From Pygmaiobacter massiliensis (lineage in GTDB: Bacteria > Bacillota > Clostridia > Oscillospirales > Ruminococcaceae), in the NCBI GenBank assembly GCA_022778585.1, contig JALFTI010000010.1, forward strand, positions 186,001 through 250,000: DNA of 64,000 nucleotides, written 5' to 3'. Numbering within the stretch: the first letter of the stretch is position 1; each line of letters opens with the position of its first letter. Under the pieces are notes generated by a model, which was not told the origin of the DNA, ran no database searches, and was given only the letters and a program-made list of their open reading frames with translations. Of this stretch, positions 9,036 through 16,622 are shown one piece after another. A program made the position numbers and the translations under genes.

Positions 9036-9141
9036 GATACAAGTCTACTATTTTGGTATATTTATTTCAGAACACAAAGTTCTAACCAGACATAAGTTTT
9101 TACCCTGGCACATTTTAATAAAACTGTAAGGAGGTTTTTTT

Positions 9142-9711
9142 ATGAGAAGCATTGCCACATTAGATCTGCAGTACGCCCACCGGTTTTACGGATTCAAGGG
9201 AGAAGCTCAGTATCTCCATGGCCACACTGGTGTGCTGACCATCGAGGTAGAAGATACAGTGGAACCCGGAGTCAATATGGTTTTTCCCTGTAATGAGATT
9301 CAGAAGACCGCTTGGTCCGTGCTGAAAAACTTTGACCACGCGCTGATTCTGCGTCAAGATGACCCCCTTCTGCCCGCAGTTTTAAAAGTGTACGAAGAAC
9401 AAGGAATTCGTAACAGTGCTCCCCAGAACCAGATGAAAGGTCCTGCATTTGAGACGGAGCTGGCTAAGGCGTATCCGGAATGCCGCTTGGTTGTAACCAA
9501 GGAGACCCTGACGGTGGAGGGTATGATCAAGATCGTCTATGATCTGTTGAAAGATAAGCTGAATATCGCTAAGATTACCTTCACCAGCGGCGTCAACGCT
9601 GCATCCGCCGAATTTAAGACTCATAACCAGATCGACCGCTGCCCCCTATGCGGCATTGCTCTGAATGAAAATGGAATTTGTCCTAAGTGTGGATACAAGA
9701 AGGGGGACTGA
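9142..9711 (+). CDS. 6-pyruvoyl-tetrahydropterin synthase/QueD-family protein with C-terminal zinc ribbon
   Basis: 189 residues. The N-terminal ~145 residues form a T-fold enzyme with zinc-binding His13, His26 and His28 (YLHGH). The catalytic Cys of QueD (Cys-x3-HGH) is replaced by Ala22, with Glu21 next to it. Residues 166-189 form a four-Cys zinc ribbon (CPLCG and CPKCG). PTPS-family enzymes act on dihydroneopterin triphosphate in queuosine, folate or biopterin routes; the missing Cys makes plain QueD activity doubtful and a PTPS-III-like (Glu-dependent) folate role possible. AAGGAGG lies 9 nt upstream. No queuosine or folate genes are adjacent. Confidence 0.75.
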   Translation: MRSIATLDLQYAHRFYGFKGEAQYLHGHTGVLTIEVEDTVEPGVNMVFPCNEIQKTAWSVLKNFDHALILRQDDPLLPAVLKVYEEQGIRNSAPQNQMKGPAFETELAKAYPECRLVVTKETLTVEGMIKIVYDLLKDKLNIAKITFTSGVNAASAEFKTHNQIDRCPLCGIALNENGICPKCGYKKGD

Positions 9712-9756
9712 CCGTCGCTTTGGTCATGCTAGAAACAGACACAGTAAGATGAATCT

Positions 9757-9793
9757 AAAAACAGGGTATGCGGTGTTCCGCATACCCTGTTTC
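9757..9793 (+). terminator. Rho-independent terminator after the QueD-like gene
   Basis: AAACAGGGTATGCGG (9759-9773) pairs with CCGCATACCCTGTTT (9778-9792), a 15-bp perfect stem with a 4-nt loop. Confidence 0.9.
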
Positions 9794-9868
9794 TACCAGA
9801 TATTGTTTCTATTAAAAATATAGTTTGCAAAAAGGAATAATGAAAGCGAATTGCAACTGCGATAAATC

Positions 9869-10020
9869 TTACCATGTAAATTTCATGTTTTTCAGTGGGA
9901 AATCAAAATCTGCGCCATAGAAAGTGAAGGAAAGGTACTCCTTATAAAAAGAGGCATCTATCCTGTCGTCAAAACAGAAAACCGTCTGAGATATTTATAT
10001 AGCCCGTTATGAAATCGAAA
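9869..10020 (-). pseudogene. C-terminal remnant of an unidentified gene
   Basis: The minus strand encodes a protein-like tail (FDDRIDASFYKEYLSF then FYGADFDFPLKNMKFTW, stop at 9869-9871). Just upstream the frame breaks, and the neighbouring frame continues with SDGFLF, so a single-base frameshift in a T run best explains it. There is no start codon or ribosome site. It lies directly downstream of tRNA-Leu. The family is not recognised. Confidence 0.5.
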
Positions 10021-10052
10021 TTACGCAGTTTGATTGTTTTACCACAAAAAGT

Positions 10053-10089
10053 AAAAATCCGCCATTTTCATACGAAAACGGCGGATTTT
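10053..10089 (-). terminator. Terminator downstream of tRNA-Leu
   Basis: AAAAATCCGCC pairs with GGCGGATTTTT, extended inward by TTTTC/GAAAA, immediately after the tRNA 3' end on the minus strand. Confidence 0.9.
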
Positions 10090-10176
10090 TGGTGCGGGTG
10101 ACAGGACTTGAACCTGCACAGCCTTGCGACCATTAGAACCTGAATCTAACGCGTCTGCCAATTCCGCCACACCCGC
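10090..10176 (-). tRNA. tRNA-Leu (anticodon CAG)
   Basis: Minus strand 87 nt with encoded CCA. The acceptor stem GCGGGTG/CACCCGC is perfect. The D arm has GGAATTGGCAGACG, the anticodon stem TTAGA/TCTAA frames loop TTCAGGT (CAG anticodon), a long class II variable arm follows, and the T arm is CAGGTTCAAGTCCTG. It reads CUG codons. Confidence 0.97.
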
Positions 10177-10473
10177 ATATTTATTCGCCCAATCAACTGG
10201 CGACGCTAATTATATTAGCAAAAAACAACACACATGTCAATACTTTTTTCGTTTTTCGTCAAAGTCCCATCTTCCTTTGTCTCCTTTTGCATTTTTCATT
10301 CTTTTGGTAACTTTTAAAAACATTTTATAGTGTAACAAAATCACAAAAATCCTTTTTCTGTTTTGATAAACTTTAAAAAACACAAAATCAAATGTTGCCA
10401 CCCTCAAATCATCTTCTATTATTTTGGGGTACAACTATTTAAAATTTAAGTGTTTTATTCTTTTCTTTTTCTT
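10177..10473. other. AT-rich gap, nothing recognised
   Basis: Very AT-rich DNA between tRNA-Leu and the ccdA promoter. No gene, RNA or clear repeat could be supported. Confidence 0.5.
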
Positions 10474-10503
10474 TTGCACTTCTTTCGTCTCCTATGGTAT
10501 ACT
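10474..10503 (+). promoter_or_regulatory. SigA-type promoter for ccdA-tlpA
   Basis: TTGCAC, 18-nt spacer, TATACT; overlapping TATAAT at 10503-10508 could serve as an alternative -10. Confidence 0.5.
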
Positions 10504-10579
10504 ATAATGCAATAAATTTTGGCTAAAACTATTTATATTGCTTATTTTTCATAGTTTTTAAAGAGAGGCTTTTTATTTT

Positions 10580-11242
10580 ATGCAATACTTTATTTCTTTT
10601 CTGGAAGGCGTTATTACCTTTCTTTCCCCTTGTCTTTTACCCATGTTACCCATTTATCTTTCTTACTTTGCGGGCGGCGGCGTGCGCAGCACAAAAAGAA
10701 CACTGCTTGGGGCAGGCGGGTTTGTAATCGGTTTTACTTTAATTTTTGTTGCAATGGGGGCTATGGCCGGCACCATAGGCAGCTTTCTAACTAAATACAG
10801 AACCGCGCTAAACCTTGTTTGCGGCATTGTTATCATCTGCTTTGGCCTCGACTTTTTAGGTGTTTTACATCTAAATCTTTTTAAAGGCAGTCGGCACTCC
10901 TTAAACTCAAACCAGTTGGGCTTTTTCTCTGCTTTTCTGTTCGGCATTATTTTCTCAGTCGGATGGAGCCCCTGCGTAGGAGCTTTTTTAGGCTCTGCAT
11001 TGCTTATGGCTTCACAACAAGGACATATCCTAAGCGGCATGTTGATGCTTTTGGTGTATTCTTTAGGATTGGGTGTTCCTTTCCTGCTCAGTGCAGTTTT
11101 AATCGACCGGATGAAATCTACACTAGACTGGATTAAGCGCCATTACGCTATCATCAACCGAATAAGCGGTAGTTTTCTCATTCTAATTGGTATATTGATG
11201 GCTACTGGTCTATTGGGACAGTTTTTAAATTTATTTAGCTAA
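10580..11242 (+). CDS. ccdA: CcdA-type thiol-disulfide transmembrane reductase
   Basis: 220 residues, six hydrophobic segments. The two conserved membrane cysteines sit in FLSPCLLPMLP (Cys18) and VGWSPCVGA (Cys132), the signature of CcdA/DsbD beta domains that carry reducing equivalents across the membrane. AGAGAGG precedes the start. It is followed after 11 bp by a TlpA-like thioredoxin, the expected extracytoplasmic partner. Confidence 0.93.
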   Translation: MQYFISFLEGVITFLSPCLLPMLPIYLSYFAGGGVRSTKRTLLGAGGFVIGFTLIFVAMGAMAGTIGSFLTKYRTALNLVCGIVIICFGLDFLGVLHLNLFKGSRHSLNSNQLGFFSAFLFGIIFSVGWSPCVGAFLGSALLMASQQGHILSGMLMLLVYSLGLGVPFLLSAVLIDRMKSTLDWIKRHYAIINRISGSFLILIGILMATGLLGQFLNLFS

Positions 11243-11253
11243 GGAGGGGCAGA

Positions 11254-11826
11254 ATGAAAAAACAAAAAGGAACTTTCATTCTTCTTCTGGTTCTTATTTT
11301 GTTGATGACTGGCGCATATCTGTTGTATCAGTCATTAAGCAAACAATATACTCCCGATCCTTTATCCAACCAGGAGACCGGTACCGATTCTTCTTCTGCA
11401 TCTTCCGCCCCGCCTGCCGCAGACTTTACGGTATTTGACACAGACGGAAACGAGGTTTCCCTTTCGGACTTTTTAGGCAAACCGGTGGTTTTAAACTTTT
11501 GGGCAAGCTGGTGCGGCCCCTGTCAGTCAGAAATGCCAGACTTTCAATCTGCCTATGAAGAATTGGGAGAGGAAATTCAGTTTTTGATGGTAAATGTCAC
11601 TACCGGGCGTGAAATTTTGGACAGTGCCCAAGAATTTATTTCTTCTTCTGACTATACTTTTCCAGTTTTTTATGATCTGGACTTGGATGCTTCCACAGCC
11701 TATGGAATTTATTCTCTGCCTACCACCTATTTTATTGACACTGAAGGCTATGCTGTTGCACAAGCGCGCGGTGCCATTAACGCCGAAATTTTACAAGAAG
11801 GCATAGACCTCATCTATTCTGAATGA
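11254..11826 (+). CDS. Membrane-anchored TlpA/ResA-like thioredoxin
   Basis: 190 residues: N-terminal membrane anchor (~8-26), Ser-rich linker, then an AhpC/TSA-type thioredoxin fold with active site WCGPC (Cys87, Cys90) and cis-Pro motif SLPTTYFID. It reduces disulfides outside the membrane using electrons from CcdA, encoded just upstream. AAGGAGGGG lies before the ATG. The pair stands alone, without cytochrome c genes, so the target may be other exported thiol proteins or peroxide defence. Confidence 0.92.
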   Translation: MKKQKGTFILLLVLILLMTGAYLLYQSLSKQYTPDPLSNQETGTDSSSASSAPPAADFTVFDTDGNEVSLSDFLGKPVVLNFWASWCGPCQSEMPDFQSAYEELGEEIQFLMVNVTTGREILDSAQEFISSSDYTFPVFYDLDLDASTAYGIYSLPTTYFIDTEGYAVAQARGAINAEILQEGIDLIYSE

Positions 11827-11830
11827 ATGA

Positions 11831-11885
11831 GGCACAAAAATTTCTGCAAACAGCAGGCGGACTAAAATCGCCTGCTGTTTGTGCC
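11831..11885 (+). terminator. Terminator after ccdA-tlpA
   Basis: AAACAGCAGGCG (11848-11859) pairs with CGCCTGCTGTTT (11869-11880); outer GGCACAAA/TTTGTGCC extends the stem. Confidence 0.85.
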
Positions 11886-11983
11886 TTACAGCAAAATATT
11901 TTTTTCATTACATAAAAATCATATCAGGTTAATAGGCTTAATTTTTGTTTTTCCAGCTTTGTGCAAACTACACAATTTATTAG

Positions 11984-12012
11984 TTGCGAAAACCCCAATT
12001 TAGGGTTACAAT
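11984..12012 (+). promoter_or_regulatory. Promoter with inverted repeat in its spacer, upstream of the beta-CASP gene
   Basis: TTGCGA, 17-nt spacer, TACAAT. The spacer holds AACCC-CAATTTA-GGGTT (11991-12007), a placement typical of a repressor operator. Confidence 0.5.
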
Positions 12013-12097
12013 AGAAACAAATAAGCTTTTCTATTCGCCTCTGCCTTTGGGCAGATATATCCCAGCTATTATGTTTAGCTGGCATGAGGTATTTTGT

Positions 12098-13723
12098 ATG
12101 AAACTGACATTTTTAGGTGCCGCTCACACTGTTACCGGTTCTGCCTATCTGTTGGAATGTTCCGGAAAGCGTCTTTTGGTGGATTATGGCATGTTCCAGG
12201 GCAAAGATTCCGATCTTCTTCAGCAGCTTCCTTTCCCTGCCGGCGAGTTGGATTATGCCATTATTACCCACGCTCATGTAGACCATACCGGACATCTGCC
12301 GCTTTTGGTGAAACAAGGATATAAAGGGCCGGTATATGCCACCCCCGCTTCCATCGATCTGGCTGGCATTTTAATGGCAGATTCCGCTCATATCATGAAA
12401 ATGGATACTGAATGGAAAAACCGCAAGCGAGAGCGCCGGGGCGTTCCTTTGGAGGAGCCGCTTTATAATGCAGAGGATGTAGAGCGCACCAAAAAGCTGT
12501 TTGTGCCGGTAGAATATGGTGATATCAAGGTCATATCACCAGAGTTCAAGCTGCGTTTCAACGATGCCGGACATATTTTGGGGTCAGCCACTGCTGAAAT
12601 TTGGGCTACTGAAAATGGCGTTACCAAAAAAATTGTCTTTTCGGGCGATCTGGGCAATCTGGACCAACCCATTTTGAAGGACCCGCAGTTTGTCAAAGAA
12701 GCTGATCTGTTGCTGATCGAGTCCACTTACGGCAACCGCATCCATCCCAATGCACTGGATGCCAAAGCACAGCTTTCCAGGGTAGTGCGCAAAACATTTG
12801 AACAGGGTGGCAAGGTTATTGTGCCCGCCTTCGCAGTGGGCCGTACACAAGAGCTTCTGTATTATCTGCGGGAATTGTATGCAGAAGGAGCATTTGCCGG
12901 TTTTGAAAGATGCCCGGTATTTTTGGATAGTCCCCTGGCTGCTGACGCCACTGCGCTGTTTGGCAAATATGTGGAAGGCTATTATGATGAAGCTGCCATG
13001 AAGGTGGTGCATTCCGGCGCCGATATCATCAACTTTCCGCAGTTGCAGCTGTCTATTACCAGTGATGACTCCCGCGCAATTAATGCTTATAAAGGAAGCT
13101 GCATTATTATCTCTGCATCCGGCATGTGCGACGCCGGCCGAATTCGTCACCATTTGAAATACAATCTGTGGGATTCCCGCAATACAGTTGTGCTAGTTGG
13201 CTTCCAGGCAGAGGGCACTTTGGGGCGCCAGCTGCTGGAAGGTGAAAAGCAGGTTACCATTTTGGGGGATACGGTTGCAGTCAATGCACATGTAGAAAAT
13301 ATAGACGGTATGTCCGCGCATGCAGACCGCAATGGACTTCTGCGCTGGCTAAGCGGATTTCGGCAAAAGCCGCAAACCGTGTTTGTTACCCATGGAGAAC
13401 CGGCTTCAGCTGAATCGTTTGCAGAATACCTTTCAGAAAGTCAGGGATTACACGCATTAGTCCCCTTCCGCAATGACAGTGCCGATTTGCTTGCCGAAAC
13501 AATTGAGTTGACAGCGGCATCCGGTGAACTTGCCGTCAGCCGACATGCTGCGGAAGAACGGCCGCCGGTGCAGGTTGCTGCTGCTTCTACACCGGTCTCT
13601 GGCGGACTTGGCAACCTGATTGAAGCACTGAAAGAATTGGACAGCCGCGGTATCCGTTTGCCACGCAAAAAGGTAGAAGCACTTTCCCGCGCCGTGGACG
13701 ATTTGCTGCGTTCTGCCGACTGA
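12098..13723 (+). CDS. Metallo-beta-lactamase/beta-CASP ribonuclease
   Basis: 541 residues from ATG 12098 (GAGGT ribosome site); the frame is open 38 codons further but the family starts at MKLTFLGAAHTVTGS. Metal site HAHVDH (His58, His60, Asp62, His63), NDAGHILGSA, SGDLGN, the beta-CASP motif GRTQELL, SASGMCDAGRIRHH and the C-terminal GMSAHAD are all present. This is the YSH1/CPSF-like class that cleaves or trims RNA. A C-terminal extension of ~75 residues after the catalytic core (LGNLIEALKELDSRGIRLPR) looks helical and may be lineage-specific. Confidence 0.9.
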   Translation: MKLTFLGAAHTVTGSAYLLECSGKRLLVDYGMFQGKDSDLLQQLPFPAGELDYAIITHAHVDHTGHLPLLVKQGYKGPVYATPASIDLAGILMADSAHIMKMDTEWKNRKRERRGVPLEEPLYNAEDVERTKKLFVPVEYGDIKVISPEFKLRFNDAGHILGSATAEIWATENGVTKKIVFSGDLGNLDQPILKDPQFVKEADLLLIESTYGNRIHPNALDAKAQLSRVVRKTFEQGGKVIVPAFAVGRTQELLYYLRELYAEGAFAGFERCPVFLDSPLAADATALFGKYVEGYYDEAAMKVVHSGADIINFPQLQLSITSDDSRAINAYKGSCIIISASGMCDAGRIRHHLKYNLWDSRNTVVLVGFQAEGTLGRQLLEGEKQVTILGDTVAVNAHVENIDGMSAHADRNGLLRWLSGFRQKPQTVFVTHGEPASAESFAEYLSESQGLHALVPFRNDSADLLAETIELTAASGELAVSRHAAEERPPVQVAAASTPVSGGLGNLIEALKELDSRGIRLPRKKVEALSRAVDDLLRSAD

Positions 13724-13773
13724 TCTTCATTAAATACCTGTATGCGGTTTCTAACACATCGCCAATGCGCCGC

Positions 13774-13802
13774 TTGCATTTTAACCGTTTTTTTCCTATA
13801 AT
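13774..13802 (+). promoter_or_regulatory. SigA-type promoter for the DUF362 gene
   Basis: TTGCAT, 17-nt spacer, TATAAT; ~120-nt leader before ATG 13926. Confidence 0.6.
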
Positions 13803-13925
13803 AAGTAATTGTGCATACACGCATTTTTCGCTGCTTCATGATACACGCAAATTAAATTGCAAACAGGCTGTCATCATATTTCCGATAAGGGCTCCAGCCA
13901 GTTTGCAGGGAAAAGGAGTTTAGCA

Positions 13926-15056
13926 ATGGAAGCATCCAAAGTTTATTTTACCGATTTTCGTGCGCGTCCTGGCATGAATCTTCCCAAAAAGCTGGAAAAG
14001 CTGATCAGAGCAGCTGGCATTGGGCAGATTGATATGGAAAACAAATTTGTAGCCATTAAAATTCACTTTGGCGAAGAAGGAAATCTTGCTTATTTGCGCC
14101 CCAATTATGCCAAAGTGGTCGCCGATGTCGTAAAATCTTTGGGCGGCAAACCATTCTTAACGGACTGCAATACGCTGTATGTAGGCAGCCGAAAAAATGC
14201 GCTGGAACATATTGATACCGCATATTTAAATGGGTTCTCCCCTTTTTCTACTGGCTGCCATGTAATTATTGCGGACGGCTTAAAAGGCACGGACGATGTA
14301 GAAGTTCCCGTCGAGGGTGGTGAACTGTGCAAGACCGCCTTGATTGGCCGTGCCGTGATGGATGCAGATATAATTATTAGCTTAAACCACTTTAAAGGAC
14401 ATGAAGCCACTGGCTTTGGTGGAGCTATTAAAAACATTGGTATGGGCTGCGGTTCCCGGGCCGGAAAAATGGCCCAACACAATACCGGCAAACCCACTGT
14501 GAAAGAAGAAAAGTGCCGCAAGTGTCACGCTTGTGCCAAAATTTGCGCGCACAGTGCTATTGGCTTTACAGGCGAAGGCGGAAAAGCCTATATTGACCAC
14601 GACCGCTGTGTTGGTTGCGGCCGCTGTATTGGTGTATGTAATTTTGATGCTATCTACAACAGCAATTCTTCGGCTAATAAGGATTTGAACATGAAGATGG
14701 CAGAATACACCAAAGCTGTGGTGGACGGCCGCCCCTCCTTCCATATCAGTCTGGTGATGGATGTTTCCCCCTATTGTGACTGCCACGCGGAAAACGATGC
14801 TCCCATTATTCCAGATGTAGGTATGTTTGCCAGCTTTGACCCTGTTGCACTGGACCAGGCCTGCGCAGATGCCGCTAATGCTGCTACTCCGGTAAAAAAT
14901 TCTCTGCTGGGTGAACAGATGGATGCCCCGGACTTTGTAGACAGTGGCGATGTGTTCACCAACACTTCTCCTTCCACCGACTGGACCTGGCAGCTCATTC
15001 ATGCAGAAAAGCTTGGTTTAGGCAGCCGCCAATATGAGTTGGTCACCCTGAAATAA
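13926..15056 (+). CDS. DUF362 protein with 2x[4Fe-4S] ferredoxin domain
   Basis: 376 residues from ATG 13926 (AAGGAG 9 nt upstream). A DUF362 fold carries HFGEEGN, LSLNHFKGH-like and GGAIKNIGMGCGSRAGK motifs. It is interrupted at ~195-255 by a two-cluster ferredoxin with CRKCHACAKIC and CVGCGRCIGVC. This family is common in anaerobes and of uncertain enzymatic role; redox chemistry or cofactor handling is inferred. It ends PYCDCHAENDAPIIPDVGMF, a family-typical segment. Monocistronic with its own promoter and terminator. Confidence 0.9.
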   Translation: MEASKVYFTDFRARPGMNLPKKLEKLIRAAGIGQIDMENKFVAIKIHFGEEGNLAYLRPNYAKVVADVVKSLGGKPFLTDCNTLYVGSRKNALEHIDTAYLNGFSPFSTGCHVIIADGLKGTDDVEVPVEGGELCKTALIGRAVMDADIIISLNHFKGHEATGFGGAIKNIGMGCGSRAGKMAQHNTGKPTVKEEKCRKCHACAKICAHSAIGFTGEGGKAYIDHDRCVGCGRCIGVCNFDAIYNSNSSANKDLNMKMAEYTKAVVDGRPSFHISLVMDVSPYCDCHAENDAPIIPDVGMFASFDPVALDQACADAANAATPVKNSLLGEQMDAPDFVDSGDVFTNTSPSTDWTWQLIHAEKLGLGSRQYELVTLK

Positions 15057-15082
15057 GCTGTTTTCTTTTACAAAACAAAATT

Positions 15083-15119
15083 GCCCTGTGCTACCCCATA
15101 GGCAGTGCAGGGCGTTTTT
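15083..15119 (+). terminator. Terminator after the DUF362 gene
   Basis: GCCCTG (15083-15088) pairs with CAGGGC (15108-15113), then GTTTTT; the loop can pair partly. Confidence 0.75.
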
Positions 15120-15187
15120 GCAGAAGCAATCAGATTGGTTTTAAGCAAAAGTATACTTTGGCTATACCCAATAATGAGGAAAACAAA

Positions 15188-16024
15188 ATGGGAAAGTATA
15201 AAGCAGTTATTTTGGATATTGATGGCACTTTAGTTCCAGTAGGCAAAACAGGTATTTCGGATCGCACTGTTCAGACGGTTAATACCTTGCGCCAGGCAAA
15301 AATTCCGGTCATTGTAGCAACCGGTCGCTGCGGTTTCGTGTTAAACCCCAAGCTTTTGGGAAACTTTTGGGCCGATTACTTCATCTGCGTAGGCGGCAGC
15401 ATGGTTATGGACTCCAAGCGAAATATTTTGTGGGAACGACGGCTGACCTTGGCACAGATGGAGCAGCTGCAGACCCTTTGTGAGGAAAAAGATTTCATTT
15501 TAGCTTATACATTTGAGGACGGCTATTATGTTTACCGCAAATTTAATGAACTAATTCAGCTTGCCCGCACTACTCCTCTGCCGGAAGATCCGGGCGATAT
15601 GGACCCAATTGGAGATGGCCCATTGGATGGCTATACATTTGCCGGAGGCAAAAACGACCGGCACCTTACCAGCATGCCGTATGGAGCTGTACTGCATGGT
15701 GTACCCAGTACTATTCAGCTACCGCAGGGAACAGACCTTTCTTATACCATGTTTCACCCCGGCAGTTATGATGTATGCCGTGCTGATTTGGATAAAGCCC
15801 GCACAACAGATTGGCTTTTGAGCAAACTTGGATTAACCATTAAAGATTGTGTAGCCATTGGTGACGGCAACAACGATGTACCGATGCTGCGTGCAGCCGG
15901 ACTGGGGGTAGCTATGGGCAATGCGCGGCCTGCAGCAAAAGCCGCCGCTGACCTTATTACTGGAACAGTAGAAGAGGATGGCGCCGCTCAAATTTTGGAG
16001 CAACTATTTTCTGAATTATTCTAA
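15188..16024 (+). CDS. Cof-type HAD-superfamily hydrolase
   Basis: 278 residues from ATG 15188 (GAGGA 7 nt upstream). HAD motif I DIDGTL (Asp10, Asp12), motif II ATGRC, a type IIB cap (~80-190), Lys in motif III and motif IV GDGNNDVPMLRAAG are intact. Cof-like enzymes dephosphorylate sugar phosphates or cofactors such as pyridoxal phosphate and FMN; the substrate is not decidable here. Monocistronic. Confidence 0.92.
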   Translation: MGKYKAVILDIDGTLVPVGKTGISDRTVQTVNTLRQAKIPVIVATGRCGFVLNPKLLGNFWADYFICVGGSMVMDSKRNILWERRLTLAQMEQLQTLCEEKDFILAYTFEDGYYVYRKFNELIQLARTTPLPEDPGDMDPIGDGPLDGYTFAGGKNDRHLTSMPYGAVLHGVPSTIQLPQGTDLSYTMFHPGSYDVCRADLDKARTTDWLLSKLGLTIKDCVAIGDGNNDVPMLRAAGLGVAMGNARPAAKAAADLITGTVEEDGAAQILEQLFSELF

Positions 16025-16077
16025 AAGGCTACCGAGTTTTTAGTATATATAATCTATTTTTCTTTACAAAAGGCGAC

Positions 16078-16119
16078 AAAAAAGAACCCCGAGAAATTAT
16101 TTTTCTCGGGGTTCTTTTT
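16078..16119. terminator. Strong bidirectional terminator between the Cof hydrolase and the structured RNA
   Basis: AAAGAACCCCGAGAAA pairs with TTTCTCGGGGTTCTTT, with A and T runs on both flanks, so it can end both the plus-strand hydrolase and the minus-strand RNA at 16120-16345. Confidence 0.92.
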
Positions 16120-16345
16120 AAGTTATTTGTTATGGGAATAATCAAAAATGTACCATATTTTCTTCGTTGTCCATGGGACATTCCCTTGTACCCTCCTCGC
16201 AGAGGTGAAACAAGGAGGGGTACGAGCGAAAGACAAGGGCATATGAGGGTGGAGAGCGAGACTTAACAAGAGATGTTATTTCAAAAGAGGGCGCCCAAGA
16301 AGCGACCACATACTTCTCGAACACCCTCGATTCACAAAAACGCAA
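16120..16345 (-). ncRNA. Candidate structured non-coding RNA
   Basis: The minus strand folds into strong stems. One has 15 consecutive pairs: AGGGTGTTCGAGAAG (RNA 5' arm, plus-strand complement near 16311-16325) with CTTCTTGGGCGCCCT. Five of these are G-U, which become mismatches on the plus strand, so the minus strand is the RNA. A second nested element pairs CCCTTGT with ACAAGGG and ACCCCTCCT with AGGAGGGT (about 16183-16239). It runs straight into the 16078-16119 terminator. A 67-codon frame across it (16142-16345) has no ribosome site and is best seen as fortuitous. The family is not named; Rfam comparison (for example the raiA motif) would be the test. Confidence 0.55.
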
Positions 16346-16500
16346 AAAAATAAGCGATAATCTGTTATTTACTCATAATTCCAGCGGTCTCTCCTGCCCA
16401 ACTGCGCGGCAATTTGGCGCTCCGGCTGGCCGTATTTTCTGCTTCAAATCTCCCTTTTCTCCTGAGATGGTGGGAGTGGAAAACAGGGATTTTGGCAGTA
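16346..16500. other. Gap upstream of the structured RNA
   Basis: Contains a 24-codon minus-strand stretch (16369-16443) reading like a charged helical protein end (KYGQPERQIAAQLGRRDRW, stop at 16369-16371), preceded in frame by a stop and lacking a start codon. It may be a gene relic. No convincing promoter for the RNA was found. Confidence 0.35.
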
Positions 16501-16545
16501 AAAAAAGAGAGAGACGCCCCTCTCAGAACATCTCTCTCTATTTTT
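16501..16545 (-). terminator. Terminator after rpsB-tsf
   Basis: AGAGAGAGA (16506-16514) pairs with TCTCTCTCT (16531-16539); on the minus strand it ends in seven T. Confidence 0.85.
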
Positions 16546-16622
16546 CCCTTTTATGCCCTCATTCCGTAGACAAATTGGGTGTCATCATGGACAATTTGGA
16601 ATGTCGCGTGACAGAAAATCGA

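Noticed and set aside
9075-9135. Possible preQ1-like riboswitch before the QueD-like gene
   Set aside because: GTTCTAAC and an A-rich tail are vaguely similar, but the pairing pattern of known preQ1 classes could not be built.
16142-16345. A 67-residue minus-strand protein
   Set aside because: No ribosome site, and the sequence is better explained by RNA stems with G-U pairs ending in a terminator.
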